Source: Deltaproteobacteria bacterium (GTDB lineage Bacteria; Desulfobacterota; GWC2-55-46; UBA9637). From it: a stretch of DNA of 8,185 bases. The stretch covers positions 1-8,185 of the forward strand of contig JACRNK010000195.1 of the NCBI GenBank assembly GCA_016234985.1. Direction: 5' to 3'. Position 1 is the stretch's first letter; every line of letters starts with the position of its first letter. Positions 1-5,738 of this stretch are shown in pieces. A program made the translations under genes and the position numbers. The notes beneath the pieces were generated by a model, which worked only from the letters and a program-made list of their open reading frames with translations, was not told the origin of the DNA and did no database searches.

Positions 1-953
1 TGGAAAAGGTCTATGGCGTGAAGGGGATTGATCCTGCCAAAGAAATTTTGCACTCCATTGGCTCAAAACCGGCTTTGGCCATGCTGCCCTCCGCATTCAT
101 AAATCCAGGAGATGCGGCATTGGTTACAGTTCCAGGCTACCCGATACTTGCCACCCATACCCAGTGGTATGGCGGACGGGTTGTCCATCTTCCGTTAAAA
201 CAAGAAAATAATTTTTTGCCCGACCTTGATGCGATAAATAAAGAAGATTTAAAAAAGGCAAAACTTCTTTATATAAATTATCCAAACAACCCCACCGGCG
301 CAACAGCAACCGTTGATTTCTTTAAGCAGGTTGTGGAATTTGCTCAAAAGCATAACATTATTGTTGTGCACGATGCTGCATACGCTGCGCTGAGCTTTAA
401 CGGAAAGCCTTTAAGCTTTTTATCGGTTGACGGCGCAAAGGATGTGGGCATAGAGCTGCATTCATTTTCAAAGGCATTCAATATGACAGGATGGAGGCTT
501 GCATTTGTTGCAGGCAACGAAAAAGTAGTCGGCGCATTCGGCCATGTAAAGGACAATTATGATTCCGGCCAGTTCATAGCCATACAAAAGGCAGGGGTAT
601 ATGCTCTGGAACATACTGAAATAACAGAAAAGATTTCCGCAAAATACAAGAGAAGGCTTGAGATGATGGTAGAGGCGCTTAATTCCGCAGGTTTTTCCGC
701 AAAGATGCCGAACGGCTCTTTTTACCTTTATGTCGAAGCGCCTAAGGGCGCCAGGAACGGCGTAAAATTTAAAACAGCCGAAGATGTATCTGAGTATCTT
801 ATCACAGAAAAGCTCATATCAACCGTTCCGTGGGATGATGCAGGCCATTATTTGAGATTTTCAGCCACATTTGTCGCCAAAAATGAAGAGGATGAGAGAA
901 GGGTTATTGCGGAAGTAAAAAAGAGGTTAGGGGAACTGGAACTGCAATTCTGA
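1..953 (+). CDS. dapL: LL-diaminopimelate aminotransferase-like PLP enzyme, 5' end missing
   Basis: Fold type I PLP aminotransferase. The reading frame is open from the window edge (first full codon at 3, giving EKVYGVKGIDP), so the N-terminal part, probably about 80-90 residues, lies outside and GTG18 is not a real start. Seen: GSKPALAMLP and VPGYP in the substrate/PLP region, NYPNNPTG (about 276-299), HDAAY (about 369-383), and the Schiff-base lysine in SFSKAFNMTGWR (Lys codon 471-473). A C-terminal LRFS near 850-861 supplies the likely carboxylate-binding arginine. The wording HSIGSKPAL...AFINPGD matches the DapL-type subgroup, which makes LL-diaminopimelate from tetrahydrodipicolinate and glutamate in lysine and peptidoglycan synthesis. 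An alanine or aspartate aminotransferase role cannot be excluded without the N-terminus. It ends 8 nt before folK and is probably cotranscribed with it. Confidence 0.8.
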   Translation, partial: EKVYGVKGIDPAKEILHSIGSKPALAMLPSAFINPGDAALVTVPGYPILATHTQWYGGRVVHLPLKQENNFLPDLDAINKEDLKKAKLLYINYPNNPTGATATVDFFKQVVEFAQKHNIIVVHDAAYAALSFNGKPLSFLSVDGAKDVGIELHSFSKAFNMTGWRLAFVAGNEKVVGAFGHVKDNYDSGQFIAIQKAGVYALEHTEITEKISAKYKRRLEMMVEALNSAGFSAKMPNGSFYLYVEAPKGARNGVKFKTAEDVSEYLITEKLISTVPWDDAGHYLRFSATFVAKNEEDERRVIAEVKKRLGELELQF

Positions 954-961
954 TTTTTACA

Positions 962-1465
962 ATGCCGTCAAGTATAAGCCATACCGTCTTTTTAAGCATA
1001 GGCTCTAATATCGGAGACAAGCTGCAAAATTGCAAAGACGCGATAGAAAATCTCGCTCATAGCAAAGGCATAAGGCTAATCAAGGCATCTTCCTTTTATG
1101 AGACAGAGCCGTGGGGCGAGATAGACCAGGACTGGTTTATAAACTGCGTGATTGAGATAGAAACAGAACTTGATGCAAGCGCATTATTAGCCCTAATCCA
1201 GAATATAGAAAAGGGGCTTGGAAGAAACAGGGTTAAAAAAGGCGGGCCCAGGAGTATTGATTTTGACATCATTTTTTTTAATGGCGAGACAATAAAAACA
1301 GAGAATCTTATTATCCCGCACCCGCTTCTTCATAAAAGAAGATTTGTCTTAATGCCGCTGAGCGAGATAGCCCCTGATTTTATACACCCTGTTTTAAAAA
1401 AGTCTGCGGCTGATTTGCTAATGCAGGTGGATGATAATAAAAAAGTTGGTAGATGTAAGAACTGA
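962..1465 (+). CDS. folK: 6-hydroxymethyl-7,8-dihydropterin pyrophosphokinase (HPPK)
   Basis: Cytosolic folate-pathway enzyme that transfers pyrophosphate from ATP to 6-hydroxymethyl-dihydropterin. The 167-residue length is normal for a stand-alone HPPK. Seen: FLSIGSNIGDK at residues 10-20, the substrate-loop SSFYETEPWG (43-52), and the signature GRNRVKKGGPRSIDFDII (87-104). In the signature, Asp100 and Asp102 correspond to the paired Mg-binding aspartates of the family. A conserved HPLLHKRRFVLMPLSEIAPDF follows at 120-140. The start is ATG962. No clear Shine-Dalgarno precedes it, so translation is probably coupled to the aminotransferase, whose stop lies 8 nt upstream. It is followed closely by the YHS-like membrane protein. 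Confidence 0.95.
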   Translation: MPSSISHTVFLSIGSNIGDKLQNCKDAIENLAHSKGIRLIKASSFYETEPWGEIDQDWFINCVIEIETELDASALLALIQNIEKGLGRNRVKKGGPRSIDFDIIFFNGETIKTENLIIPHPLLHKRRFVLMPLSEIAPDFIHPVLKKSAADLLMQVDDNKKVGRCKN

Positions 1466-1475
1466 TAGACAATGC

Positions 1476-1730
1476 ATGCGGATTATAATATACATCATAC
1501 TCATTTTTTTGTTATACAGGATTGCCAAGGCGTTTTTATTTCCCAAAAAGACTCCTGTGCAGCAGAAAAACGAGCCTGTGCTTCATGGCGATGAGACAGT
1601 GTTTGACCCGATATGCCAGAGCTATTTTCCAAAGACCGAAGCCTTGAGCGTAAGAAACGGAAAAGAGACAACCTATTTTTGCAGTGAAGAGTGCAGGGAA
1701 AAATTTTTAAATAAAAAAGGAGGATTTTAA
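1476..1730 (+). CDS. Small membrane-anchored YHS/TRASH-like metal-binding protein
   Basis: An 84-residue protein with one N-terminal hydrophobic segment (about residues 2-22, IIIYIILIFLLY...AFLF) followed by PKK, which would anchor it with the C-terminal domain in or facing the cytoplasm. A linker leads to a compact Cys motif: DPICQSYFPKTEAL (Cys47) and YFCSEECREKF (Cys69, Cys73). This resembles the YHS/TRASH class, which binds metal ions through Cys ligands. I chose ATG1476. The frame stays open upstream to an ATG at 1431, but that start would overlap folK by 35 nt and add a charged leader before the membrane segment. Its tail (1717-1723) contains the Shine-Dalgarno of the aldolase, so the two are translationally linked. 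The function is unknown; copper or heavy-metal sensing is only a family-level possibility. Confidence 0.75.
   Translation: MRIIIYIILIFLLYRIAKAFLFPKKTPVQQKNEPVLHGDETVFDPICQSYFPKTEALSVRNGKETTYFCSEECREKFLNKKGGF
1717..1723 (+). promoter_or_regulatory. Strong Shine-Dalgarno of the aldolase gene
   Basis: AAGGAGG sits 8 nt before ATG1732, inside the last codons of the upstream YHS-like gene. It is the strongest ribosome site in the window and fixes the aldolase start. Confidence 0.85.
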
Positions 1731-1731
1731 A

Positions 1732-2520
1732 ATGGATTGGGGAATGAAAAATCGTTTGTCGCAGATAATCAAGAACGGGAAATGTTTGTTTATGCCTATT
1801 GACCACGGGTATTTTCTGGGGCCTACCTCAAAGTTGGAAAAACCGGGTGAGACAATTAAACCGCTCCTGCCCTACAGTGATGCGCTGTTTGTTACACGAG
1901 GTGTTTTGCGCTCATGCGTGCCGGCTGACAGCACTGTGCCGATTATCCTGCGCGTATCCGGCGGCACAAGCGTTGTTGGAAAGGATTTGGCGAATGAAGG
2001 CATTACCACATCTATAAAAGAGGCAATAAGGCTTAATGCCGCTGCCGTGGGGTTGTCTGTGTTTATTGGCAGCGAATATGAGCGTCAAACATTACTGAAT
2101 CTTTCACATCTTGTGAATGAGGCTGAAGAATATGGCATTCCGGTTATGGCGGTTACTGCTGTGGGCAAAGAATTGGAAAAGCGTGATGCCCGCTATCTTT
2201 CATTATGCTGCCGCATTGCCGCAGAACTCGGCGCAAAAGTAGTAAAGACATACTGGTGCGAAAACTTTGACAAGGTAGTGAATAGCTGCCCTGTGCCTGT
2301 TGTCATCGCAGGCGGGCCAAAGACAGAGACGGATTTTGAGGTTCTGGAATTTGTCGCGGACGGAATGCAGAAAGGCGCAATCGGCGTGAACCTCGGCAGA
2401 AACATCTGGCAGAACCCTCATCCTGTGCCTATGATAAAGGCAATCCGCGCCATCATCCACGAAAATGTCTCGGCAAAAGAGGCGAATAAGATTTATGAGG
2501 ATGGGAAGAAAAAGAAATAG
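1732..2520 (+). CDS. DhnA/LsrF-family class I (Schiff-base) aldolase
   Basis: A 262-residue (beta/alpha)8 enzyme of the DhnA family (archaeal-type FBP aldolase, ADTH synthase and LsrF thiolase). The N-terminus MDWGMKNRLSQI...IDHGYFLGPTSKLE, the segment FVTRGVLRS and the later FIGSEYERQ closely resemble E. coli LsrF, the 3-hydroxy-5-phosphonooxypentane-2,4-dione thiolase of AI-2 breakdown. The Schiff-base lysine is Lys172 in KVVKTYWCENF. Asp24 lies in the IDHG motif. Phosphate-binding loops are IAGG (192-195) and GVNLGRN (218-224). No other lsr gene is present, so AI-2 processing is not supported by context; an aldol cleavage feeding the downstream dehydrogenase and GlcDF is more likely. The last codons (EANKIYEDGKKKK) contain the 20-bp sequence repeated at 3192-3211, after the TA cassette, so this C-terminus may have been rebuilt by the insertion. 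Confidence 0.85.
   Translation: MDWGMKNRLSQIIKNGKCLFMPIDHGYFLGPTSKLEKPGETIKPLLPYSDALFVTRGVLRSCVPADSTVPIILRVSGGTSVVGKDLANEGITTSIKEAIRLNAAAVGLSVFIGSEYERQTLLNLSHLVNEAEEYGIPVMAVTAVGKELEKRDARYLSLCCRIAAELGAKVVKTYWCENFDKVVNSCPVPVVIAGGPKTETDFEVLEFVADGMQKGAIGVNLGRNIWQNPHPVPMIKAIRAIIHENVSAKEANKIYEDGKKKK
2480..2499 (+). repeat. 20-bp direct repeat, left copy (aldolase 3' end)
   Basis: AGGCGAATAAGATTTATGAG inside the last codons of the aldolase gene. It is identical to 3192-3211 and is followed in both places by about 20 further similar bases ending in TAG (2518-2520 and 3230-3232). The copies are 712 bp apart and bracket the TA cassette. Confidence 0.95.
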
Positions 2521-2537
2521 TTTTTGCAATGTTCATT

Positions 2538-2566
2538 TTGACAAACAGCCACTTCGGTGTTACAAT
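2538..2566 (+). promoter_or_regulatory. Sigma-70-type promoter of the TA cassette, with tandem 10-bp repeats
   Basis: A consensus -35 TTGACA (2538-2543), a 17-nt spacer and TACAAT (2561-2566) predict a start near 2573. Two tandem 10-mers of the form GTNTTACARN lie at 2557-2566 and 2567-2576, overlapping the -10 and start. One-turn spacing of direct subsites is how ribbon-helix-helix repressors often bind, so this is a candidate autoregulatory operator. The promoter lies between the aldolase stop and the antitoxin start and belongs to the inserted cassette rather than to the operon. Confidence 0.75.
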
Positions 2567-2603
2567 GTCTTACAGGGTGCTTGCTCAAAAGAGGTGAACA
2601 AAA

Positions 2604-2794
2604 ATGACTGAAACAATAACCATAAGACTGCCTGAAAAACTACAGCAGGAACTGGAAACAGTAGTAAAGAGAGAAAAGACCTCTAAAAGTGAAATCATCA
2701 GGGACGCTGTTTCCAGGTATCTTGCTGTTAAAAGGTTTTCGCTGAAGCAGAAGGTCTGCTGACGGATGAGGATGTTTTCAAAGCTATCTCATGA
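2604..2794 (+). pseudogene. CopG/RHH antitoxin, frameshifted with C-terminus in another frame
   Basis: ATG2604, preceded by GAGGTG (2591-2596) at 7-nt spacing, reads MTETITIRLPEKLQQEL...TSKSEIIRDAVSRYLAVKRF. This is a complete ribbon-helix-helix DNA-binding domain: beta strand TITIRLP, helix, turn, then helix SKSEIIRDAVSRYL. After Phe45 the frame gives SLKQKVC and stops at 2760-2762 (52 residues). In the -1 frame, from GCT2741, the bases read AEAEGLLTDEDVFKAIS and stop at TGA2792-2794. That tail is typical of this antitoxin family and its stop overlaps the toxin ATG2791 as ATGA. The roughly ten residues that usually join the halves are absent, so I infer a deletion of 3n+1 bases rather than programmed slippage. 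The product may still bind DNA but should lack the toxin-binding tail. Confidence 0.75.
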
Positions 2795-3201
2795 GGGTCG
2801 TATTAGACACCAATGTCATTATTGCTGCCTTTGCTGCCAGAGGTTTATGCGCTGAGATATTTGAAGTATGCCTTGCAGAAGACGCTGTTATAATAAGCGA
2901 ACATATTCTGACCGAAGTTCAGGAAAAACTGGTTGAGAAGATTTATCTGCCAAAGGATACTGTTCAAAGCATAATAAAATATTTGCGGGATACGGCAGAA
3001 TTGTTTAAACCTGAAAAAGTTGATAAATCAGCATGCCGTGATAAAGATGACATCAAAATAATCGGCACAGCATTAAGCGGGAATGCCGAGTTTATAATAA
3101 CAGGTGACGATGACTTGTTGACATTGAAAGAGCATGAAGGGGTGAAAATAATCACGCCGCGGCAATATTGGGATTTTTTGAGACAGCGAAAAGGCGAATA
3201 A
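2791..3201 (+). CDS. PIN-domain toxin (VapC-like ribonuclease)
   Basis: A 136-residue PIN-family protein expected to cleave RNA using divalent metal. All acidic positions look intact: Asp6 in VVLDTNVII, Glu42 in HILTEVQEKL, Asp86/Asp87 in CRDKDDIKII, and Asp106 in IITGDDDLLTL. The family is the stand-alone 'toxin component, PIN family' group paired with RHH antitoxins. ATG2791 overlaps the ancestral antitoxin stop (ATGA). With the antitoxin frameshifted, ribosomes now terminate 29 nt earlier, at 2762, which may weaken translational coupling. There is no separate Shine-Dalgarno close to the start. The last two codons and stop (GGC GAA TAA at about 3193-3201) fall within the right copy of the 20-bp direct repeat, so the insertion junction may define the end of this gene. 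Confidence 0.9.
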   Translation: MRVVLDTNVIIAAFAARGLCAEIFEVCLAEDAVIISEHILTEVQEKLVEKIYLPKDTVQSIIKYLRDTAELFKPEKVDKSACRDKDDIKIIGTALSGNAEFIITGDDDLLTLKEHEGVKIITPRQYWDFLRQRKGE

Positions 3202-3211
3202 GATTTATGAG
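3192..3211 (+). repeat. 20-bp direct repeat, right copy (relic of aldolase C-terminus)
   Basis: Exact second copy of 2480-2499. Read in the aldolase frame (GCG at 3194), it continues as ANKIYESEKKQR and stops at TAG3230-3232, which directly abuts the dehydrogenase start. It therefore looks like the original 3' end of the aldolase gene, displaced by the TA cassette. Confidence 0.9.
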
Positions 3212-3234
3212 AGTGAGAAAAAACAGAGGTAGTG

Positions 3235-4260
3235 ATGCGCGCAGCGGTTTATTACAACAACAACGATATTAGGCTTGAAGAGCGGCCTGTGCCAAAAATC
3301 GGCGACGGTGAACTTCTTGTCAAGGTCATTGCCAGCGGAATTTGCGGCAGTGATGTGATGGAGTGGTATCGCATCAAAAAGGCGCCGCTTGTGCTGGGGC
3401 ATGAACTGAGCGGAGAGGTTGTTGAGGTCGGACAAGGGGTTACAAAATTCAAAAAAGGGGACAGGGTCTTTGTTACGCACCATGTGCCGTGCAACACCTG
3501 CCACTACTGCCTTATAGGCCATCACTCCGCTTGCGATACGCTTAGAACCACAAACTTTGAGCCGGGCGGGTTTGCAGAATATATCCGAGTTCCAAAAATC
3601 AATGTGGACAGAGGCACAGTTATTCTGCCTGATGAAATCTCTTACGAGGAAGGCACATTCATAGAGCCGCTTGCCTGCTGTTTCCGAGGGCTCAGGCTTT
3701 CCCATTTCAAAGCAGGACAGAAAGTACTTGTTATCGGCAGCGGCATTTCAGGATTATTGCATATTCAACTTGCAAAGGCGCTTGGCGCAGGAAAGATTGT
3801 TGCAACGGACATAAGCGAATACCGTTTGAATGCCGCCAAAAAAATTGGCGCAGATGAGATTATAAGCGCAAAAGAGGATGTGCCTAAAAAGTTGAAGGAG
3901 ATAAACAAAGGTTTCCTCGCAGACCTTGTTATTATTTGCACAGCGGCAGAAGCCGCAATCCAGCAGAGCTTGCAATCTATTGACAGGGGCGGGACAATCC
4001 TTTTCTTTGCGCCGACAAACCCGGATGTAAAAACTCCTATTCCGATATGGGATGTCTGGCGGAATGAAATTACCTTAACCACATCCTATGCTGCAAGCGG
4101 TCAGGATATTGCGGCAACCATGGAACTTATGGCAAACAAGCGGGTGAATTTAAAAGAGATGATTACCCACAGAGTGAGTTTGGCAGAGGCAGGCAAGGGA
4201 TTTAAACTCGTTGCTGATGCAAAGGAGTCCATCAAGGTCATTATTGAGCCGCAGAGGTAA
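3235..4260 (+). CDS. Zinc-dependent medium-chain alcohol/polyol dehydrogenase
   Basis: A 341-residue MDR-family dehydrogenase of the sorbitol/threonine dehydrogenase type that oxidises an alcohol group using NAD+. Catalytic zinc ligands are visible as Cys37 (ICGSD), His56-Glu57 (LGHELSG) and Glu144 (FIEPLACC). The structural zinc site is Cys86, 89, 92 and 100 in PCNTCHYCLIGHHSAC. The Rossmann motif is VIGSGISGLLHIQLAKALG (167-185). Asp192 at the end of the second strand (VATDIS) favours NAD over NADP. I prefer ATG3235 because GAGG (3226-3229) is 5 nt upstream; GTG3232 would leave only 2 nt. The substrate is unknown. Neighbours suggest a sugar-phosphate or polyol step between the aldolase and GlcDF. 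Translation was probably once coupled to the aldolase, whose relic stop is at 3230-3232. Confidence 0.9.
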   Translation: MRAAVYYNNNDIRLEERPVPKIGDGELLVKVIASGICGSDVMEWYRIKKAPLVLGHELSGEVVEVGQGVTKFKKGDRVFVTHHVPCNTCHYCLIGHHSACDTLRTTNFEPGGFAEYIRVPKINVDRGTVILPDEISYEEGTFIEPLACCFRGLRLSHFKAGQKVLVIGSGISGLLHIQLAKALGAGKIVATDISEYRLNAAKKIGADEIISAKEDVPKKLKEINKGFLADLVIICTAAEAAIQQSLQSIDRGGTILFFAPTNPDVKTPIPIWDVWRNEITLTTSYAASGQDIAATMELMANKRVNLKEMITHRVSLAEAGKGFKLVADAKESIKVIIEPQR

Positions 4261-4285
4261 GTTATAAACTCTTTATCCAACCCCT

Positions 4286-4302
4286 CCAGTATGATACACT
4301 GG
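4286..4302. repeat. Small inverted repeat in the glcD leader
   Basis: CCAGT, 7 nt, ACTGG, in the 62-bp gap between the dehydrogenase stop and the glcD start. It could be a weak operator or hairpin. A TATGAT at 4290-4295 overlaps it but has no recognisable -35 box 16-18 nt upstream, so I do not call a promoter. Confidence 0.3.
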
Positions 4303-4312
4303 TAACATTATT

Positions 4313-4317
4313 GGAGG
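4313..4317 (+). promoter_or_regulatory. Shine-Dalgarno that fixes the glcD start at GTG4323
   Basis: GGAGG lies 5 nt before GTG4323. The longest open frame begins at TTG4311, but that codon is itself part of the TTGGAGG ribosome site, so GTG4323 is the likely initiator. Confidence 0.75.
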
Positions 4318-4322
4318 ATTGC

Positions 4323-5732
4323 GTGCTTTATAAGGACATTATTAAAGAATTAACCCATATTGTTGGCAAAGAAAATATCACGACCAGCAAAGAAGACCTT
4401 ATCTGTTATTCCTACGATGCAACAAATCAGAAGTTCCTGCCTGATGCAGTAGTATTTCCAAAAAATGCTGATGAAATCTCGCTAATATTGAAACTGGCTA
4501 ACAAGGAAGGATTTCATGTTGTGCCGCGCGGCGCAGGCTCCGGTTTTTCCGGAGGCAGTTTGCCTGTTGAGGGCGGGGTAGTTGTATCTCTTGAGAGGAT
4601 GAATAAAATTATGAAGATTGATGCTGATAATCTCATTGCCATTGTTGAGCCTGGTGTTGTTACAGGCGAGCTTCAATGGGCGGTAGAAGACTTGGGTTTA
4701 TTTTATCCACCTGATCCATCAAGCCTTAAATTCTGCACCATCGGCGGAAATGTGGCTGAATGCGCAGGCGGACCGAGGGCTGTGAAATATGGGGTTACAA
4801 AAGACTATGTCTTGGGGCTTGAGGTTGTTCTTCCAACCGGCGAGATAGTTAATACCGGCACACAGACCCTAAAAGGTGTCGTGGGCTATGATCTGACAAA
4901 ACTCATGGTCGGTTCAGAAGGCACGTTAGGCATTGTTACAAAGATAATTTTAAAATTATTGCCTTTGCCGGAGGCGACAAAGACAATACTTGCTGTTTTT
5001 TCAGATATGCGGGATGCGGCAGCGACTGTTTCACGGATAATATCCTCAAGGATTATTCCTTCAACATTGGAGTTTATGGACAAGAACAGCATAAGCTGTG
5101 TTGATGATTATGCAAATATGGGACTTCCGGCAGATGTTGAGGCGCTCCTTTTAATAGAAGTTGACGGGGATAGAGAACTTATAGAAAAGCAGGCAGAAGG
5201 CATCAAAAAGATATGCCTTGATAATATGGCAAGAGAGGTAAGGGTTGCCGGGGATAAAAGAGAGGTTAAACAGCTTTGGCAGATACGGCGCGCAATATCT
5301 CCGTCTCTTGCTAAATTAAAACCAAACAAGATAAACGAGGATATCGTTGTGCCTCGGAGCAAAATCCCTGACGCAATAATCGGCGTCCGAGAGATTGCAA
5401 AAAAATATAATCTTACCAATGCCAACTTCGGCCATGCAGGCGACGGTAATATCCATGTGAACATTATGATTGATAAACATGTCCCTGAAGGCTTTAATCA
5501 GGGATCGGATAAAGCCGAGTTCCTACGGGCAGAAAAAGCCGTAAAGGAAATCTTTGAGCTTGTTCTTGGTCTTGGAGGCACAATTTCAGGAGAGCATGGG
5601 ATCGGCATTTCCAAGATGCCGTATATCGGCATGGAGTTGAGCCCTACTGCAATAGATGTGATGAAAAAGATAAAACAGGTTTTAGATCCAAAAGGGGTTT
5701 TGAATCCCGGGAAGATTTTTCCAACATTATAA
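4323..5732 (+). CDS. glcD: GlcD-type FAD-linked 2-hydroxyacid oxidase subunit
   Basis: A 469-residue FAD flavoprotein of the glycolate oxidase GlcD / D-lactate dehydrogenase family. The N-terminal FAD-binding domain (PCMH type) is shown by VVPRGAGSGFSGGSLPVEGG (67-85), PPDPSSLKFCTIGGNVAECAGG (129-150), KYGVTKDYVLGLEVVLPTGE and KLMVGSEGTLGIVT. The C-terminal FAD-oxidase domain is shown by NFGHAGDGNIHVN (368-380), GGTISGEHGIGISKMPY (418-434) and the terminal VLDPKGVLNPGKIFP. It oxidises a 2-hydroxyacid (glycolate, D-lactate or similar) and passes electrons to the GlcF protein, which starts 6 nt after its stop. There is no GlcE-like subunit between or beside them, so this is the two-component form seen in many anaerobes. 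The exact substrate is not determinable here. Confidence 0.92.
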   Translation: MLYKDIIKELTHIVGKENITTSKEDLICYSYDATNQKFLPDAVVFPKNADEISLILKLANKEGFHVVPRGAGSGFSGGSLPVEGGVVVSLERMNKIMKIDADNLIAIVEPGVVTGELQWAVEDLGLFYPPDPSSLKFCTIGGNVAECAGGPRAVKYGVTKDYVLGLEVVLPTGEIVNTGTQTLKGVVGYDLTKLMVGSEGTLGIVTKIILKLLPLPEATKTILAVFSDMRDAAATVSRIISSRIIPSTLEFMDKNSISCVDDYANMGLPADVEALLLIEVDGDRELIEKQAEGIKKICLDNMAREVRVAGDKREVKQLWQIRRAISPSLAKLKPNKINEDIVVPRSKIPDAIIGVREIAKKYNLTNANFGHAGDGNIHVNIMIDKHVPEGFNQGSDKAEFLRAEKAVKEIFELVLGLGGTISGEHGIGISKMPYIGMELSPTAIDVMKKIKQVLDPKGVLNPGKIFPTL

Positions 5733-5738
5733 ACTTGT

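Noticed and set aside
1431..1475. ATG1431 as the start of the YHS-like protein
   Set aside because: It would overlap folK by 35 nt and place a charged leader before the hydrophobic segment; ATG1476 starts the membrane anchor directly.
1732..2520. Naming the aldolase lsrF with an AI-2 role
   Set aside because: The sequence resembles LsrF, but no LsrK, LsrG, LsrR or transporter genes are nearby, and the same family includes aldolases with other substrates.
2730..2762. Programmed -1 frameshift joining the two antitoxin halves
   Set aside because: There is no XXXYYYZ slippery heptamer in frame at the junction, and the joined protein would still lack about ten residues usual for the family. Deletion explains both facts.
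3205..3705. Long minus-strand open frame opposite the dehydrogenase
   Set aside because: It is antisense to a well-supported gene, has no recognisable domain or ribosome site, and is a codon-bias shadow.
4290..4295. TATGAT as a glcD promoter -10 box
   Set aside because: No acceptable -35 sequence lies 16-18 nt upstream, and the bases are part of a small inverted repeat.
4311..4322. TTG4311 as the glcD start
   Set aside because: This TTG is part of the TTGGAGG ribosome site serving GTG4323, so the longer product is unlikely.
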